Origin: an uncultured Ardenticatenia bacterium
GTDB lineage: Bacteria > Chloroflexota > Anaerolineae > 4572-78 > NAK82
Assembly (NCBI GenBank): GCA_937127125.1
Contig: CAKZLO010000035.1
Span: 62,001 to 126,000 of the forward strand
Length of the DNA stretch: 64,000 nt
Direction of reading: 5' to 3'
Shown here: piece by piece, positions 1 through 8,370 of the stretch
Layout: every line of letters begins with the position of its first letter
How positions within the stretch are numbered: the first letter of the stretch is position 1
The notes under the pieces: model-generated
Told to the model about the DNA's origin: nothing
What the model saw: the letters and a program-made list of their open reading frames with translations, nothing else
The model's database searches: none
Translations under genes and position numbers: made by a program

Positions 1-245
1 CTCCTGCAAGCGTACACCGCGTTCAACAGATTTTGGACGACTTCCGCAGCGGCCGGCGCAATGTGGCTGAATTCTGGATTCAGATGGGACAGTCACCGGA
101 AAAAGATAGCCGCTTCATCCACATCCGCTACTTCGCCATAAGGGACACACAGGGTGCTTATCGAGGCACTCTGGAGGTGACCCAGGACGTCACCGCTATC
201 CGAAGACTGGAGGGCGAAAAACGCCTTCTGGATGACGGCGGGTAA
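1..245 (+). CDS. DUF438/PAS-domain protein, 3' end only
   Basis: The reading frame is already open at base 3 and ends at the TAA at 243-245, so only about the last 80 residues are present and the 5' end lies outside the window. The visible part, with its VAEFWIQ stretch, a basic-aromatic core (SRFIHIRYFAIRD) and the ending LEVTQDVTAIRRLEG, is the C-terminal PAS-like half typical of DUF438 proteins, which combine a DUF438 domain with a hemerythrin-like or PAS sensory part. A cytoplasmic sensing role is inferred. The gene converges on the hybrid kinase gene with only six bases between the two stop codons. Confidence 0.7.
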   Translation, partial: PASVHRVQQILDDFRSGRRNVAEFWIQMGQSPEKDSRFIHIRYFAIRDTQGAYRGTLEVTQDVTAIRRLEGEKRLLDDGG

Positions 246-251
246 ACCGTC

Positions 252-2036
252 TCAAGGGAGTGGCGCTTCGGGTGGCATTCTCAGCACGGGATGTACGATG
301 GGACGTCTGGGCAGCCTATGCCACGTTCGGCCACGTGGCCGTTGTGCGCGATATCTGGTGTTCGCCGGGGCACCAAGCTCATCGGAGGTAATGGGTGCGT
401 TTGGTGCATCCAGGATATTTCGCACGCGGCGCGCCAAAATCGTCGAGCTAAAAGGCTTCTGAAGGAACATACTGCGATCGAAGACAGGCACGTGAGGCTC
501 TATAACATCATAGCTATACCCGGACATATACAAAGCCTTAAGGCGAGGATGGAAACGCTTCAGCTGCTTGACTAGTGTAGTAACATTGATATCGGGCAAC
601 ACGACATCAGTTAATAACAGATCTACTTCGCCCGTGTATTCTTTAACCAGGTGAAGTGCTTCTCCACCGTTGCATGCCGAGAGCACGGTATACCCATGCC
701 TGCGCAGGATCAGCCCAGTGAGATCACGCACACTGGCATCATCCTCCACCAGTAGAATAGTCTCGCGCCCACCTCGCACGCTTTCCGTGACCTCACCATA
801 AGCAACGGATTGCCCAGCCTCCTGAAAACGGGGCAAGTATATCTTAAATGTCGAGCCAACACCCGGTTCGCTGTACACCCAGATGCTTCCACTATGTTGT
901 TTCACAATGCCGTAAACCGTAGCCAAGCCTAACCCCGTGCCCTTGCCTGGGCCTTTGGTTGTAAAAAACGGTTCAAAGAGATGAGCCTTGACCTCAGGGG
1001 TCATTCCGACACCGGTGTCACCGATTGACAACACAACATGGTCTCCCGGATGAGCCTCAAAATGAGTGCTGACATAATGCTCATCGAGGACCACATTAGC
1101 TGTCTCGATTGAGAGGCGCCCGCCGTAGGGCATAGCATCGCGCGCGTTGACAACCAAGTTGAGAATCACTTGCTCGATTTGGGCCGGATCCGCTTTTATA
1201 GGCCAGAGGTCACGAGAGAGATTGGTGTTGAGCTGGATGCGCTCGCCAATAGTGCGTTGCAGCATAGTCTCCAGCTCGCTGATGATGGCATTGAGGTTGA
1301 GCACTTGTGGTTGGTTCACCTGTTTTCGCGAGAACACCAGCAGTTGCCGTACCAAGTCGGCACCACGCCGTCCAGCGCGTAACAACTTGCTCGCCATCTC
1401 GTGAACAGGGTGATCCGAGTCCAGCTGCGTCTGTATTAACTCAGCATAACCGTTGATGGCGGTCAGCACATTGTTGAAATCGTGCGCGATCCCAGCGGTC
1501 AGCTGCCCCAACACCTCCATCTTTTGTGACTGTCGGTATTGCTCTTCCAGCTGCACTTCACGAGTTACATCGCGCTGTAGACTGATGTAATGGGTGATCT
1601 CGCCATCGCTGTCACGCACTGGCGTAATCGTCGCATCCACAATGTAGTATCCGCCGTCTTTGCGTTGATTGGTAGTGCGACCACGCCACACCTTGCCGGC
1701 TCTGATTGTCTCCCACATCTGCCGGTGAGAGCTCATCTCGTGCTCGACGCTCTGGAAAAGGTTTAACGCTCGGCCAATCAACTCGGATCTCGTATAGCCA
1801 CTTATGGTTTCGAACGCAGGGTTCACATACGTGATGATACCCTGCAAATCCGTGATGATAACACCTTCCGTAGTCTGATCGATGGCGACGCTTAGCAGGA
1901 AACCATCTGAATGTCGCGCCGATCCCTGTTGCGCTGGTTCCAGCTTGTTAACAGATCCGCACGGTCGATCGACCTTGACCGGAAGATCCTGCGATGCATT
2001 TATATTCCCACAATCAGCTGTTTCTAGGTTGTTCAT
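252..2036 (-). CDS. PAS hybrid sensor histidine kinase with C-terminal receiver
   Basis: This is a 594-residue soluble hybrid histidine kinase with no membrane segment. The order is an N-terminal low-complexity stretch, one PAS domain (about 45-160), a dimerisation domain with the phospho-acceptor in AGIAHDFNN (His185), an ATPase domain (about 285-402; NARDAM, GDTGVG and GTGLGL boxes), and a receiver domain (about 425-545) with phospho-acceptor Asp477 in LLLTDVV. The HDFNN H-box is typical of kinases with a fused receiver. The last 45 residues are basic and Pro-rich and match no domain I know. It lies downstream of the peptide/BTAD cassette on the same strand. Start ATG at 2036. The ligand sensed is unknown. 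Confidence 0.9.
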   Translation of the reverse strand: MNNLETADCGNINASQDLPVKVDRPCGSVNKLEPAQQGSARHSDGFLLSVAIDQTTEGVIITDLQGIITYVNPAFETISGYTRSELIGRALNLFQSVEHEMSSHRQMWETIRAGKVWRGRTTNQRKDGGYYIVDATITPVRDSDGEITHYISLQRDVTREVQLEEQYRQSQKMEVLGQLTAGIAHDFNNVLTAINGYAELIQTQLDSDHPVHEMASKLLRAGRRGADLVRQLLVFSRKQVNQPQVLNLNAIISELETMLQRTIGERIQLNTNLSRDLWPIKADPAQIEQVILNLVVNARDAMPYGGRLSIETANVVLDEHYVSTHFEAHPGDHVVLSIGDTGVGMTPEVKAHLFEPFFTTKGPGKGTGLGLATVYGIVKQHSGSIWVYSEPGVGSTFKIYLPRFQEAGQSVAYGEVTESVRGGRETILLVEDDASVRDLTGLILRRHGYTVLSACNGGEALHLVKEYTGEVDLLLTDVVLPDINVTTLVKQLKRFHPRLKALYMSGYSYDVIEPHVPVFDRSMFLQKPFSSTILARRVRNILDAPNAPITSDELGAPANTRYRAQRPRGRTWHRLPRRPIVHPVLRMPPEAPLP

Positions 2037-2124
2037 GTTCCGACAATAGACCCAGTCCCAATTATGTCACTTTCGGGGTCTGGTTCCTTCCTTTCATCCC
2101 TCATCCCGTGCACGAAAACTTGGT

Positions 2125-2754
2125 TCATTTGCCCTTCAGTTCGAGTGACACTCCAGGCGAACGTTCGTGATCTGCAGAAGCCGCAACTGGCGCCACATTC
2201 GACTGACGCCTCTTAGTCGACCCCTGGAAGATAAACTGTGCAGATCCCGCGATCAACAACAGGTCCCCGACGCTTACCGCCGTACGTCGCCACGGCAACG
2301 CAACAGGGACGATATCAGAAAGAAACCACAAATTGGTTTGCTCGCGAGGCAAAATAATCCCTTTACTGCTGGGAGCTCGTGCCTGTACATCCACTACACG
2401 ATCAGGATGAACAAATTGATACATTTCAGGTGTTATGGGCATCCAACCACCATTAGCCACCATTACGATAGTGTTAAGCGCAACACCTGTTGCAAAGATA
2501 AGCGCCCCAGGGAGGTGGCGGTTGAGTAACACCAGCAAAAGCAACCCTACTTGGGACAAAAGTAGGAGTACCACTTGCACACTCGATTGCCCTGGGACAT
2601 AAAGAACTGTGAGCGCCTGCAGCGCAAACAACCCGGCGACAAGGACAAAAAGCCTCCAGCCACCCTGGAAGTTGTAGCGCGCAATAGCACACAGGTCACG
2701 ACGCAGCAGCAGAGCGACAACGACCAAAAAGATGAGTGCCTCCGCGACAACCAC
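2125..2754 (-). CDS. DUF5317 family membrane protein
   Basis: A 209-residue integral membrane protein. Four to five hydrophobic helices fill the first 120 residues. The conserved signature of the family is visible as the GGWMPITPEMY stretch after the third or fourth helix. A further helix (about 165-182) precedes a polar tail. Function is unknown; DUF5317 genes are common in Chloroflexota and Firmicutes, often near regulators. The start is a GTG at 2754; a GGGAGG sequence lies rather far upstream (about 15 bases), so the start is not certain. It sits between the NHLP-type peptide gene and the hybrid kinase on the same strand. Confidence 0.75.
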   Translation of the reverse strand: MVVAEALIFLVVVALLLRRDLCAIARYNFQGGWRLFVLVAGLFALQALTVLYVPGQSSVQVVLLLLSQVGLLLLVLLNRHLPGALIFATGVALNTIVMVANGGWMPITPEMYQFVHPDRVVDVQARAPSSKGIILPREQTNLWFLSDIVPVALPWRRTAVSVGDLLLIAGSAQFIFQGSTKRRQSNVAPVAASADHERSPGVSLELKGK

Positions 2755-2823
2755 CCGCTTTTCTCTTCTCCTCCCAAGCTCGTTTAGTTATGCGTGCACG
2801 AGACCAAGAGACGATAAAGTCTC

Positions 2824-2852
2824 CTCCCCTGGCTTGGCAGAAGCCAGGGGAG
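2824..2852. terminator. Perfect 12-bp hairpin between peptide gene and DUF5317 gene
   Basis: CTCCCCTGGCTT and AAGCCAGGGGAG pair perfectly around a five-base loop. In the minus direction it follows the 90-residue peptide gene, and the bases after it contain a short ACTTTATC stretch rather than a clear T run. It may partly terminate the peptide transcript or stabilise its 3' end. Confidence 0.6.
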
Positions 2853-2873
2853 AACTCAGGCGCGAGTTTATTT

Positions 2874-3146
2874 TCAGGATATCTGCACTCTCCGGGGTTG
2901 CTCTACCAGCCGCATCCGCACTTGATTGGCAAAGTCCTTTAAGCTGGACGTCGCCACTCCTGCTAGGAGCTCGAAGTCTTCCGGCGGCAGATTCATCCCT
3001 GCCAAGGCATTCTTGGGATCTGCGAGCAACCGCATCCGAAACGACGCGTTTGCACTGGCCTTGAGCAGCACATCTGAGATAGCAGGCCGATTGGGTATAG
3101 ATCGAAACGGTATTGACGGCCCGGCTGGCCTCGTCAGCGCGTACAT
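2874..3146 (-). CDS. Os1348-like NHLP-clan small protein
   Basis: A 90-residue protein. The central stretch (about 25-62) with LLADPKNALAGMNLPPEDFE matches the NHLP/Os1348 pattern of a helix followed by LxxDPxxALxGxxLxxE, related to nitrile hydratase alpha and used as a leader in some RiPP precursors. After it come about 28 residues with no Cys, no double-Gly site and no Thr/Ser-rich core, so a classical RiPP core is not evident. The ATG at 3146 follows a GGGAAGGTAG sequence and lies eight bases after the stop codon of the upstream 45-residue peptide, so the two are co-translated. No RiPP maturase is visible nearby. Confidence 0.65.
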   Translation of the reverse strand: MYALTRPAGPSIPFRSIPNRPAISDVLLKASANASFRMRLLADPKNALAGMNLPPEDFELLAGVATSSLKDFANQVRMRLVEQPRRVQIS

Positions 3147-3154
3147 AGGCTCAA

Positions 3155-3292
3155 CTACCTTCCCCCGCCGTAGTCATGGGGAGCACCGCCAGCCAGTGCC
3201 GCGATGAGCAACGTTAGCAAGATGACAGCAGCCCGCAGCGCCTGAGGATGATTGACGACTTTTACCACAGTAGGTTTCAAACTGGCCAACAT
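3155..3292 (-). CDS. 45-residue secreted or membrane peptide
   Basis: A short gene with a near-perfect ribosome-binding site (AAAGGAGGTG, seven bases before the ATG at 3292). The peptide starts MLASLKPTVVKVV, has one hydrophobic helix (about 19-35, AAVILLTLLIAALA) and ends in the small polar tail GGAPHDYGGGR. The layout of basic N-terminus, hydrophobic core and ALA motif is that of a signal peptide with an 11-residue mature peptide, or of a single-pass membrane peptide. It lies 77 bases after the BTAD regulator gene and eight bases before the NHLP-type peptide gene. A pheromone-like role is inference only. Confidence 0.65.
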   Translation of the reverse strand: MLASLKPTVVKVVNHPQALRAAVILLTLLIAALAGGAPHDYGGGR

Positions 3293-3369
3293 GGTTTGAC
3301 ACCTCCTTTCACCTCTTCCCGATGTTGGTGCTTCTATATTAGCGCACCTGCTCTTACATCTCTCAGCAA

Positions 3370-6300
3370 TTAGCGCGCTGCACGAAGTGCGATCAACTGC
3401 TGGTAAAGACGATGAGTGGAGGTGTCAGGCAAGCAGGCCAGCTCTTGCTGAAAGGTGCGCCGAAGTCCGGCATAGTGAGTTACCAGCTGATCAAACAGCC
3501 CTAGCTGAGCATAGGCACGCAACACAATGTGATGCAGTTCTTCACGGAAGTAATCATAGGCTAAGCCTTTGTTGGCGATGCGCAATGCCTCTTGGGGAGC
3601 ACCTTGTCTCAGTAACTGCTCGCCGGCCAGCTGGACACACTGCAAGAAACGTGTCTCACAGCTGGCACGGTAAGTGGTGCCCCAATCGCCCACTTCGAAT
3701 CCAGCTAAGAATTCACCCTGGTATAGCGCAATAATCTCGAGCAACAGATCTAGTGCCTGCTCGGGTGGCACTTGCAACGCCCGCTCAAAAAGGCGCTCAA
3801 AGGCCCAGACGTCTGCCCATTCGATGTACTCTGGGTTGATCTGATAATAGTCGTCCCGCACGATGATGTAATCATAGTGGCCAAACACGCCGTCGCGTAA
3901 CCTTTTCACCGTTTGGTGAAAGAGGATTGAAGCCTTGTCCGCATCCAGATCAGGCCAGATGGCATCACTCGCCTCGTACCAGCGACACCCTCCATGCGGC
4001 GTACGCATTAGCAGATAGGCCAGAAACTCCGGCATACGGCGCACCCGTCCTCGTTGACTGAACAGCTTACGCTCTCCGGAGACGACTAAGACAGGGGTCC
4101 CTAACAGAAATATCTGCAAACCGGGTCCTGTGGCTTCTACCGGCGCAGCAGTTTGTGCCAACAACAACTGAACGCTCTCCCGCAGACTCGCAGAGATGTC
4201 CTCGCGGTTCATCGCATGTAGAAGTAGCTTGCGCGTTTCCACGATTGTTGGCGCTAGCCCCGCAACGAGTTCTCCCATTCCCAAAGCGAGCTTGGCTGCC
4301 TCCCGTACTTTCTCGACGGCAGCCAAAGATCGCTGATCCAACAACAGGCAATAACCCCACCACAAATAGACTCTGGCTTGTTCCAACACATCGTTGCGGG
4401 TAAAGTTCTCCAGCGCTGCCCGGTAGAGCTGCGAGGCAGTCTCATATTCCCCCTGGCGCACTGCAATGCGAGCCTGCAGAGTACATGCCAGTCCCGACTC
4501 AAAGGCTAGGTTGGTCTCAGAGGCGATCTCCCGGGCACGACTGGCCAACTTGAGCGCTTCCGCCAGATCACCTTGATAGTACAAGGCTTCACCGGTCCTG
4601 ACCAGATTGTATACCTGCAAAGATTGCACATCTGCCTCATACGCAAGCTCTGTGGACATCGCATAGGCTTGAATAGCGGCTTGATACTCGCCCCGCTCCA
4701 GATAGACGTCGCCGATGCCTGCCTGAGCGAATGCTGCACGTCGTATAGCGCCAATCTGCTGTGCCACATTCAAGCTCTCTATGAAGCGCTGCAGAGCTTC
4801 CTCGGAGCGCCCCGCGGCGTACAGCATCACACCCAAGCTATTAAGCGTGTTGGCAAGGTTATTGGCACTATTCAGCATCTCCCAGATGCGAATGGCTTGC
4901 TGGAAGTGATGCTCCGCTGCGCTAATGTTACCCCGTCGACACAAACAGATGCCGATATCATGATGGCATATCGCGATGTGGTATGTATCATCCAATTCCT
5001 TGTACAGCTCCAACGCGCGGCGTAAATCATCCAGCGCTGCCATGGTGTCGCCCATTGTGGCATAAGCCAGTCCGCGGTTCCTAATAGCGTACGCATTAGT
5101 CTGGGCATCAACATTCAGAGGTGCCATCCGCTCCACCGCTTGCTTGGCCATAGCCAGACTCTCTGCGGCACGCCCCATCATCCGCAATCCAACAGACTGA
5201 AGCACCAGAGCTTCAGCTGCACCCTTGGGATCATTGCGAGCAGAAAACTCACTTTCTGCCTCCTGCGAGACCAGGATTGCCTGCTCAGGTTCTCCAAGGT
5301 CATCGCTAAGGATCAACCCACGCCACAATAGTAGCCTAGGATGGCACCTCATCTCGGCGTCGGGTATCTCGGAGAGCCACTCGTGCAATGTCAGAGCACG
5401 TCCAGTGTCATAGAAGAACCCTGCCTGTGCTTCGAGCAAAGCAGCTGCTTGTTGCCACGCCTGGGCACGCAAGTACAGCGGTACAGCCTCCTCAAAACGC
5501 GAGCGCGCTGCCAGCAAGTCGGCGGCGCGCACCAGCACATGACGTTGCAGTACCTCATCAGCACTTAACCTGCTACGCAGAAACTCGGCGAACAGATCAT
5601 GATAACGAAAGCTCGCACCCACCTGGACGACGAACAGGTCCTTGTGCACCAGCTCCTCTATGCGAGCCTGCGCATCAGTGATGCCCAGCAGTTCGTTGCA
5701 CAGATCAGCGGTCATCTCGGGCAGCACAGCGGTGTGGAGCATAAAGCGCTGCAGCTCAGGCGATTGCTTGCTCAAAACTTCCTCAGCCATATAGCTATAG
5801 ATAATTTCACGGTCGTCGCCCAGCCGCTGCCTCAAGCTGCTGATCAGCCGCTCGGCATGCATCAAATGGCCAGTGAGCAGGATCTGAGCTATGTTGCCAT
5901 CCGTGGCCTGAGCAATCTTCTCGGCATCCTCCAGGTTGATCTGACGGCCGAAACGCTTGCGCATGAGCAGCTGCAATTCCTCGGGCGTGAAGCGCAGCTC
6001 TACTTCGGACAAACCAGCCACCCGCTCGGCTAAGACCAGATCGATCACCTGGCGTGTTTCCAGGCCTAAATTACCCCGTGCTGCTACAATCAGTCGACTG
6101 GTTTCGGGGAGTCGTTCTAGCAAATGGCTGAGTGCTAAGGACACCGCAGCACTGTTCGCTTTGTGAAAATCATCGACAATAATAATGTGCGGACCGACCA
6201 GCTCAAGCGCTTCAGCTATGCAGCGGACGCTGCCTTGGGTATCGCCGCGCTCGATCAATCGTACCAATCCCTCGAACTCGATCTCGTGAAATCGGTCCGC

Positions 6301-6552
6301 AATACTGTAAGCTAGAAGGGTAAGGAAGGATGCAGGATCGCGGTCGCTTGTATCGAGTGAACACCAACACACCGGCCAGTCTGTAGTCTGAGCAAAATCG
6401 GCCAACAAGATAGACTTGCCGTAGCCACTAGGGGCATAAATGGTGATGAGGCGCTTGCCAGTTTCAACGAATTCACTGAGCAGATTCAACAGGCGCAAGC
6501 GCCGGTGGATGAGACTCAGAGTGGGCAGCCGAATGCGATCTTCGAATGCCAT
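3370..6552 (-). CDS. MalT-like ATPase / TPR / BTAD transcriptional regulator
   Basis: A 1060-residue signal-transduction ATPase. The N-terminal NTPase domain has a Walker A (APSGYGKS, about 40-47) and Walker B (IIIVDDFH, about 124-131). A winged-helix part and a long run of TPR-like helical repeats (about 350-780) follow. The C-terminus (about 800-1055) begins with a winged-helix DNA-binding part (IFLLGTPVLVVSG, then SILFHQTVKRLR) and a BTAD helical domain, as in SARP/AfsR regulators, rather than the LuxR helix-turn-helix of MalT. Such proteins usually bind a small ligand or peptide through the repeats. It is the first gene of the minus-strand row that includes two small peptides. The start at 6552 has only a weak ribosome site. 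Confidence 0.88.
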   Translation of the reverse strand: MAFEDRIRLPTLSLIHRRLRLLNLLSEFVETGKRLITIYAPSGYGKSILLADFAQTTDWPVCWCSLDTSDRDPASFLTLLAYSIADRFHEIEFEGLVRLIERGDTQGSVRCIAEALELVGPHIIIVDDFHKANSAAVSLALSHLLERLPETSRLIVAARGNLGLETRQVIDLVLAERVAGLSEVELRFTPEELQLLMRKRFGRQINLEDAEKIAQATDGNIAQILLTGHLMHAERLISSLRQRLGDDREIIYSYMAEEVLSKQSPELQRFMLHTAVLPEMTADLCNELLGITDAQARIEELVHKDLFVVQVGASFRYHDLFAEFLRSRLSADEVLQRHVLVRAADLLAARSRFEEAVPLYLRAQAWQQAAALLEAQAGFFYDTGRALTLHEWLSEIPDAEMRCHPRLLLWRGLILSDDLGEPEQAILVSQEAESEFSARNDPKGAAEALVLQSVGLRMMGRAAESLAMAKQAVERMAPLNVDAQTNAYAIRNRGLAYATMGDTMAALDDLRRALELYKELDDTYHIAICHHDIGICLCRRGNISAAEHHFQQAIRIWEMLNSANNLANTLNSLGVMLYAAGRSEEALQRFIESLNVAQQIGAIRRAAFAQAGIGDVYLERGEYQAAIQAYAMSTELAYEADVQSLQVYNLVRTGEALYYQGDLAEALKLASRAREIASETNLAFESGLACTLQARIAVRQGEYETASQLYRAALENFTRNDVLEQARVYLWWGYCLLLDQRSLAAVEKVREAAKLALGMGELVAGLAPTIVETRKLLLHAMNREDISASLRESVQLLLAQTAAPVEATGPGLQIFLLGTPVLVVSGERKLFSQRGRVRRMPEFLAYLLMRTPHGGCRWYEASDAIWPDLDADKASILFHQTVKRLRDGVFGHYDYIIVRDDYYQINPEYIEWADVWAFERLFERALQVPPEQALDLLLEIIALYQGEFLAGFEVGDWGTTYRASCETRFLQCVQLAGEQLLRQGAPQEALRIANKGLAYDYFREELHHIVLRAYAQLGLFDQLVTHYAGLRRTFQQELACLPDTSTHRLYQQLIALRAAR

Positions 6553-6720
6553 TGTCCGCTGCTAACCCTTATGGCAGCAACCTCTGACCGCTCGATTCAA
6601 TTCAAATCAACCATGATGGCTGGACACCTACGAACCGTATCCAGCTTTGTCCTCACAGATTGTGATACCAGGGACATTAACATTATTGTACACCAAAATT
6701 GCTGCGCTGTATAGCGATTC

Positions 6721-6750
6721 TTGAAACAAGCCATGACCATAAGGTATAAT
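6721..6750 (+). promoter_or_regulatory. Promoter of lipM, predicts a leaderless mRNA
   Basis: TTGAAA (6721-6726), an 18-base spacer and a perfect TATAAT (6745-6750). The ATG of lipM begins only eight bases after the -10 box, at or next to the expected transcription start, and there is no Shine-Dalgarno sequence. Confidence 0.7.
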
Positions 6751-6758
6751 TTAGAGCG

Positions 6759-7604
6759 ATGGAACATCTTCTTCCACCCGCTGCATGGCGACTTCTGGTC
6801 ACGCCACCTGCCGAGGGCGCCTTAAATATGGCAGTGGACGAAGCCATCTTGCATGCCTTGGCTGATGGGGTGGGACAACCGACGCTGCGTTTCTACCAGT
6901 GGCATCCTCCCTGCCTATCTTTAGGCTACAACCAGCCTTGGAGTGACGTGGACGTTGAGGCATGCGCACAGCTGGGCTACACATGGGTACGTCGTCCTAC
7001 AGGTGGACGTGCCATCCTGCACTGTGATGAGCTCACCTATAGTGTCATTGCGCCAGAGGATGAGCCACGCGTGCGAGGCGGCATCACCGAATCCTACCGC
7101 CGCCTCAGCCAAGGGCTGCTGACCGGGCTACGCATCTTGGGCGCAGATGTGTTCCAGCCGCAGGAAGAAAAAGTGCTCAACCCCCAACAGGGAGCGGCGT
7201 GTTTCGATACTCCCTCGAACTACGAGATCACAGTGAATGGCAAGAAGTTGATTGGCAGCGCCCAGGTACGTCGGCGAGGGCAGGTCTTACAACACGGCGC
7301 CTTGCCATTGTATGGCGATCTTGACCGAATCTTCGACTGCTTGCGTGTCGGCCAGCCCGACGGTGAGGCACCAACCGATCATCACAGCAGCCGTCCTTCA
7401 CTACGGGATCGTGCCATCACGTTGGAGCAAGCACTGGGACGTTCGGTTTCATTTGAAGAAGTGGCATGGGCATTGGCGCAAGGGTTTGCGCAAGCGCTAA
7501 ACCTCAATCTGGTAGAAGGCGCGCTGAGCGAACACGAGTTGCATCTAGCAGACCAGCTCTACCGCACGCGCTATATTACGGACGAATGGAACCGGCGAGT
7601 GTAG
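6759..7604 (+). CDS. lipM: Octanoyltransferase LipM-like
   Basis: 281 residues of the biotin/lipoate protein ligase fold. It would move octanoyl groups from acyl carrier protein to lipoyl domains in lipoate synthesis. Visible family marks are RRPTGGRAILH (about 78-88), the acceptor cysteine Cys148 in AACFDTPSNYE, and GKKLIGSAQVRR (about 161-172) with the conserved lysine. The Cys followed by PSxYE favours LipM over the Cys-less LplA. The ATG at 6759 directly follows a strong promoter, so translation is probably leaderless. The DUF503 gene follows 37 bases later. Confidence 0.88.
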   Translation: MEHLLPPAAWRLLVTPPAEGALNMAVDEAILHALADGVGQPTLRFYQWHPPCLSLGYNQPWSDVDVEACAQLGYTWVRRPTGGRAILHCDELTYSVIAPEDEPRVRGGITESYRRLSQGLLTGLRILGADVFQPQEEKVLNPQQGAACFDTPSNYEITVNGKKLIGSAQVRRRGQVLQHGALPLYGDLDRIFDCLRVGQPDGEAPTDHHSSRPSLRDRAITLEQALGRSVSFEEVAWALAQGFAQALNLNLVEGALSEHELHLADQLYRTRYITDEWNRRV

Positions 7605-7641
7605 ATTGTGACCTGCACCAATAGAGACGAGGGGTTTGCTA

Positions 7642-7926
7642 ATGGTAATCGGAGTGTGCACCTTGGAACTAAGCTTGCCAGCTGCTGCTTCTCTGAAAGA
7701 TAAACGACAAGTGGTGAAGAGCTTAATGGCTCGTCTACGCAACGAGTTCAACATCTCCGTCGCCGAAGTGGGTGCACAAGACCAAAGGCAATGGGCTGTG
7801 GTAGGTGTTGCCTGTGTATCCAGTGATCGTGACTACGCCCAAGGGCTGCTCAGCCGGGTGGTCAACTGGGTACAAAGAAATCGTCTGGATTGTGACTTGG
7901 CTGATTACCAGATGCAGATTATGTGA
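7642..7926 (+). CDS. DUF503 (YlxP-like) protein
   Basis: A 94-residue DUF503 protein, a ferredoxin-like small fold found mostly beside ribosome maturation genes. The family pattern is seen in the first strand, then SLKDKRQVVKSL, then FNISVAEVGAQDQRQWAVVGVACVSSD. Role unknown; a link with rbfA-type ribosome maturation is known from other genomes but those genes are not here. The start is taken at ATG 7642, six bases after an in-frame TTG, because a GAGGGG sequence sits at proper spacing. Probably co-transcribed with lipM; converges with the CsoR-type gene. Confidence 0.85.
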   Translation: MVIGVCTLELSLPAAASLKDKRQVVKSLMARLRNEFNISVAEVGAQDQRQWAVVGVACVSSDRDYAQGLLSRVVNWVQRNRLDCDLADYQMQIM

Positions 7927-7934
7927 AGTTGCAG

Positions 7935-8228
7935 TCAGGGCAGATACTGCAACGTTTTCATCATCCGAGCGATCGCCTCGTTAGGCGAATTTTGCGCTTC
8001 GGGATCAGTCAAACAGTGGAGAGCATACTCGCGCATAGCCATAAGTGCTGCTTGATGCGCTGCACCACGGACCGCTGCCAGCTGCGTCAGCACGTCCAGA
8101 CAATCGCGTCCCTCCTCGATCATACGACACACGCCCCGCACCTGACCCTCCAGGCGCTGCAGACGATTGATCAGCCTTCCTCTAGTTTCGGGACTAAAAG
8201 TTGATCTATTCCTTGTTTGCCCCGCCAT
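7935..8228 (-). CDS. CsoR/CstR/FrmR-family repressor with a Cys-Tyr-Cys site
   Basis: A 97-residue all-helical repressor of the CsoR family: basic DNA-binding helix (RLINRLQRLEGQVRG) and the core DCLDVLTQLAAVRGA. Family copper sensors use Cys, His and Cys; here the aligned positions are Cys43, Tyr68 and Cys72, so the copper-ligand His is lost while the two cysteines keep their 29-residue spacing. That arrangement resembles persulfide sensors (CstR) more than copper or nickel sensors. A CsoR-type palindrome covers the thioredoxin start point about 760 bases away, giving a likely target. Cys34 is extra. The effector is inferred, not shown. Confidence 0.87.
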   Translation of the reverse strand: MAGQTRNRSTFSPETRGRLINRLQRLEGQVRGVCRMIEEGRDCLDVLTQLAAVRGAAHQAALMAMREYALHCLTDPEAQNSPNEAIARMMKTLQYLP

Positions 8229-8292
8229 CGCCTGTCACCACCCGTGTACCGAACGCTATAAATACCTCGCTGAAGATGCTCATGTAATCTGT

Positions 8293-8328
8293 GGTCGACA
8301 ACCCTTCTGCCTAAGAGGGTTGTCGACC
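8293..8328. repeat. Perfect 13-bp inverted repeat, terminator or operator
   Basis: GGTCGACAACCCT and AGGGTTGTCGACC pair perfectly around a ten-base loop. It lies between the FmdB gene and the CsoR-family gene, both on the minus strand. No T run follows on either strand, so it may be a factor-independent pause or 3' stabiliser, or a binding site. It contains a SalI-like GTCGAC in each arm. Confidence 0.6.
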
Positions 8329-8370
8329 TACTGGTTAAAAGGGACACACGGTCTCCCGTTATCGGATGCT

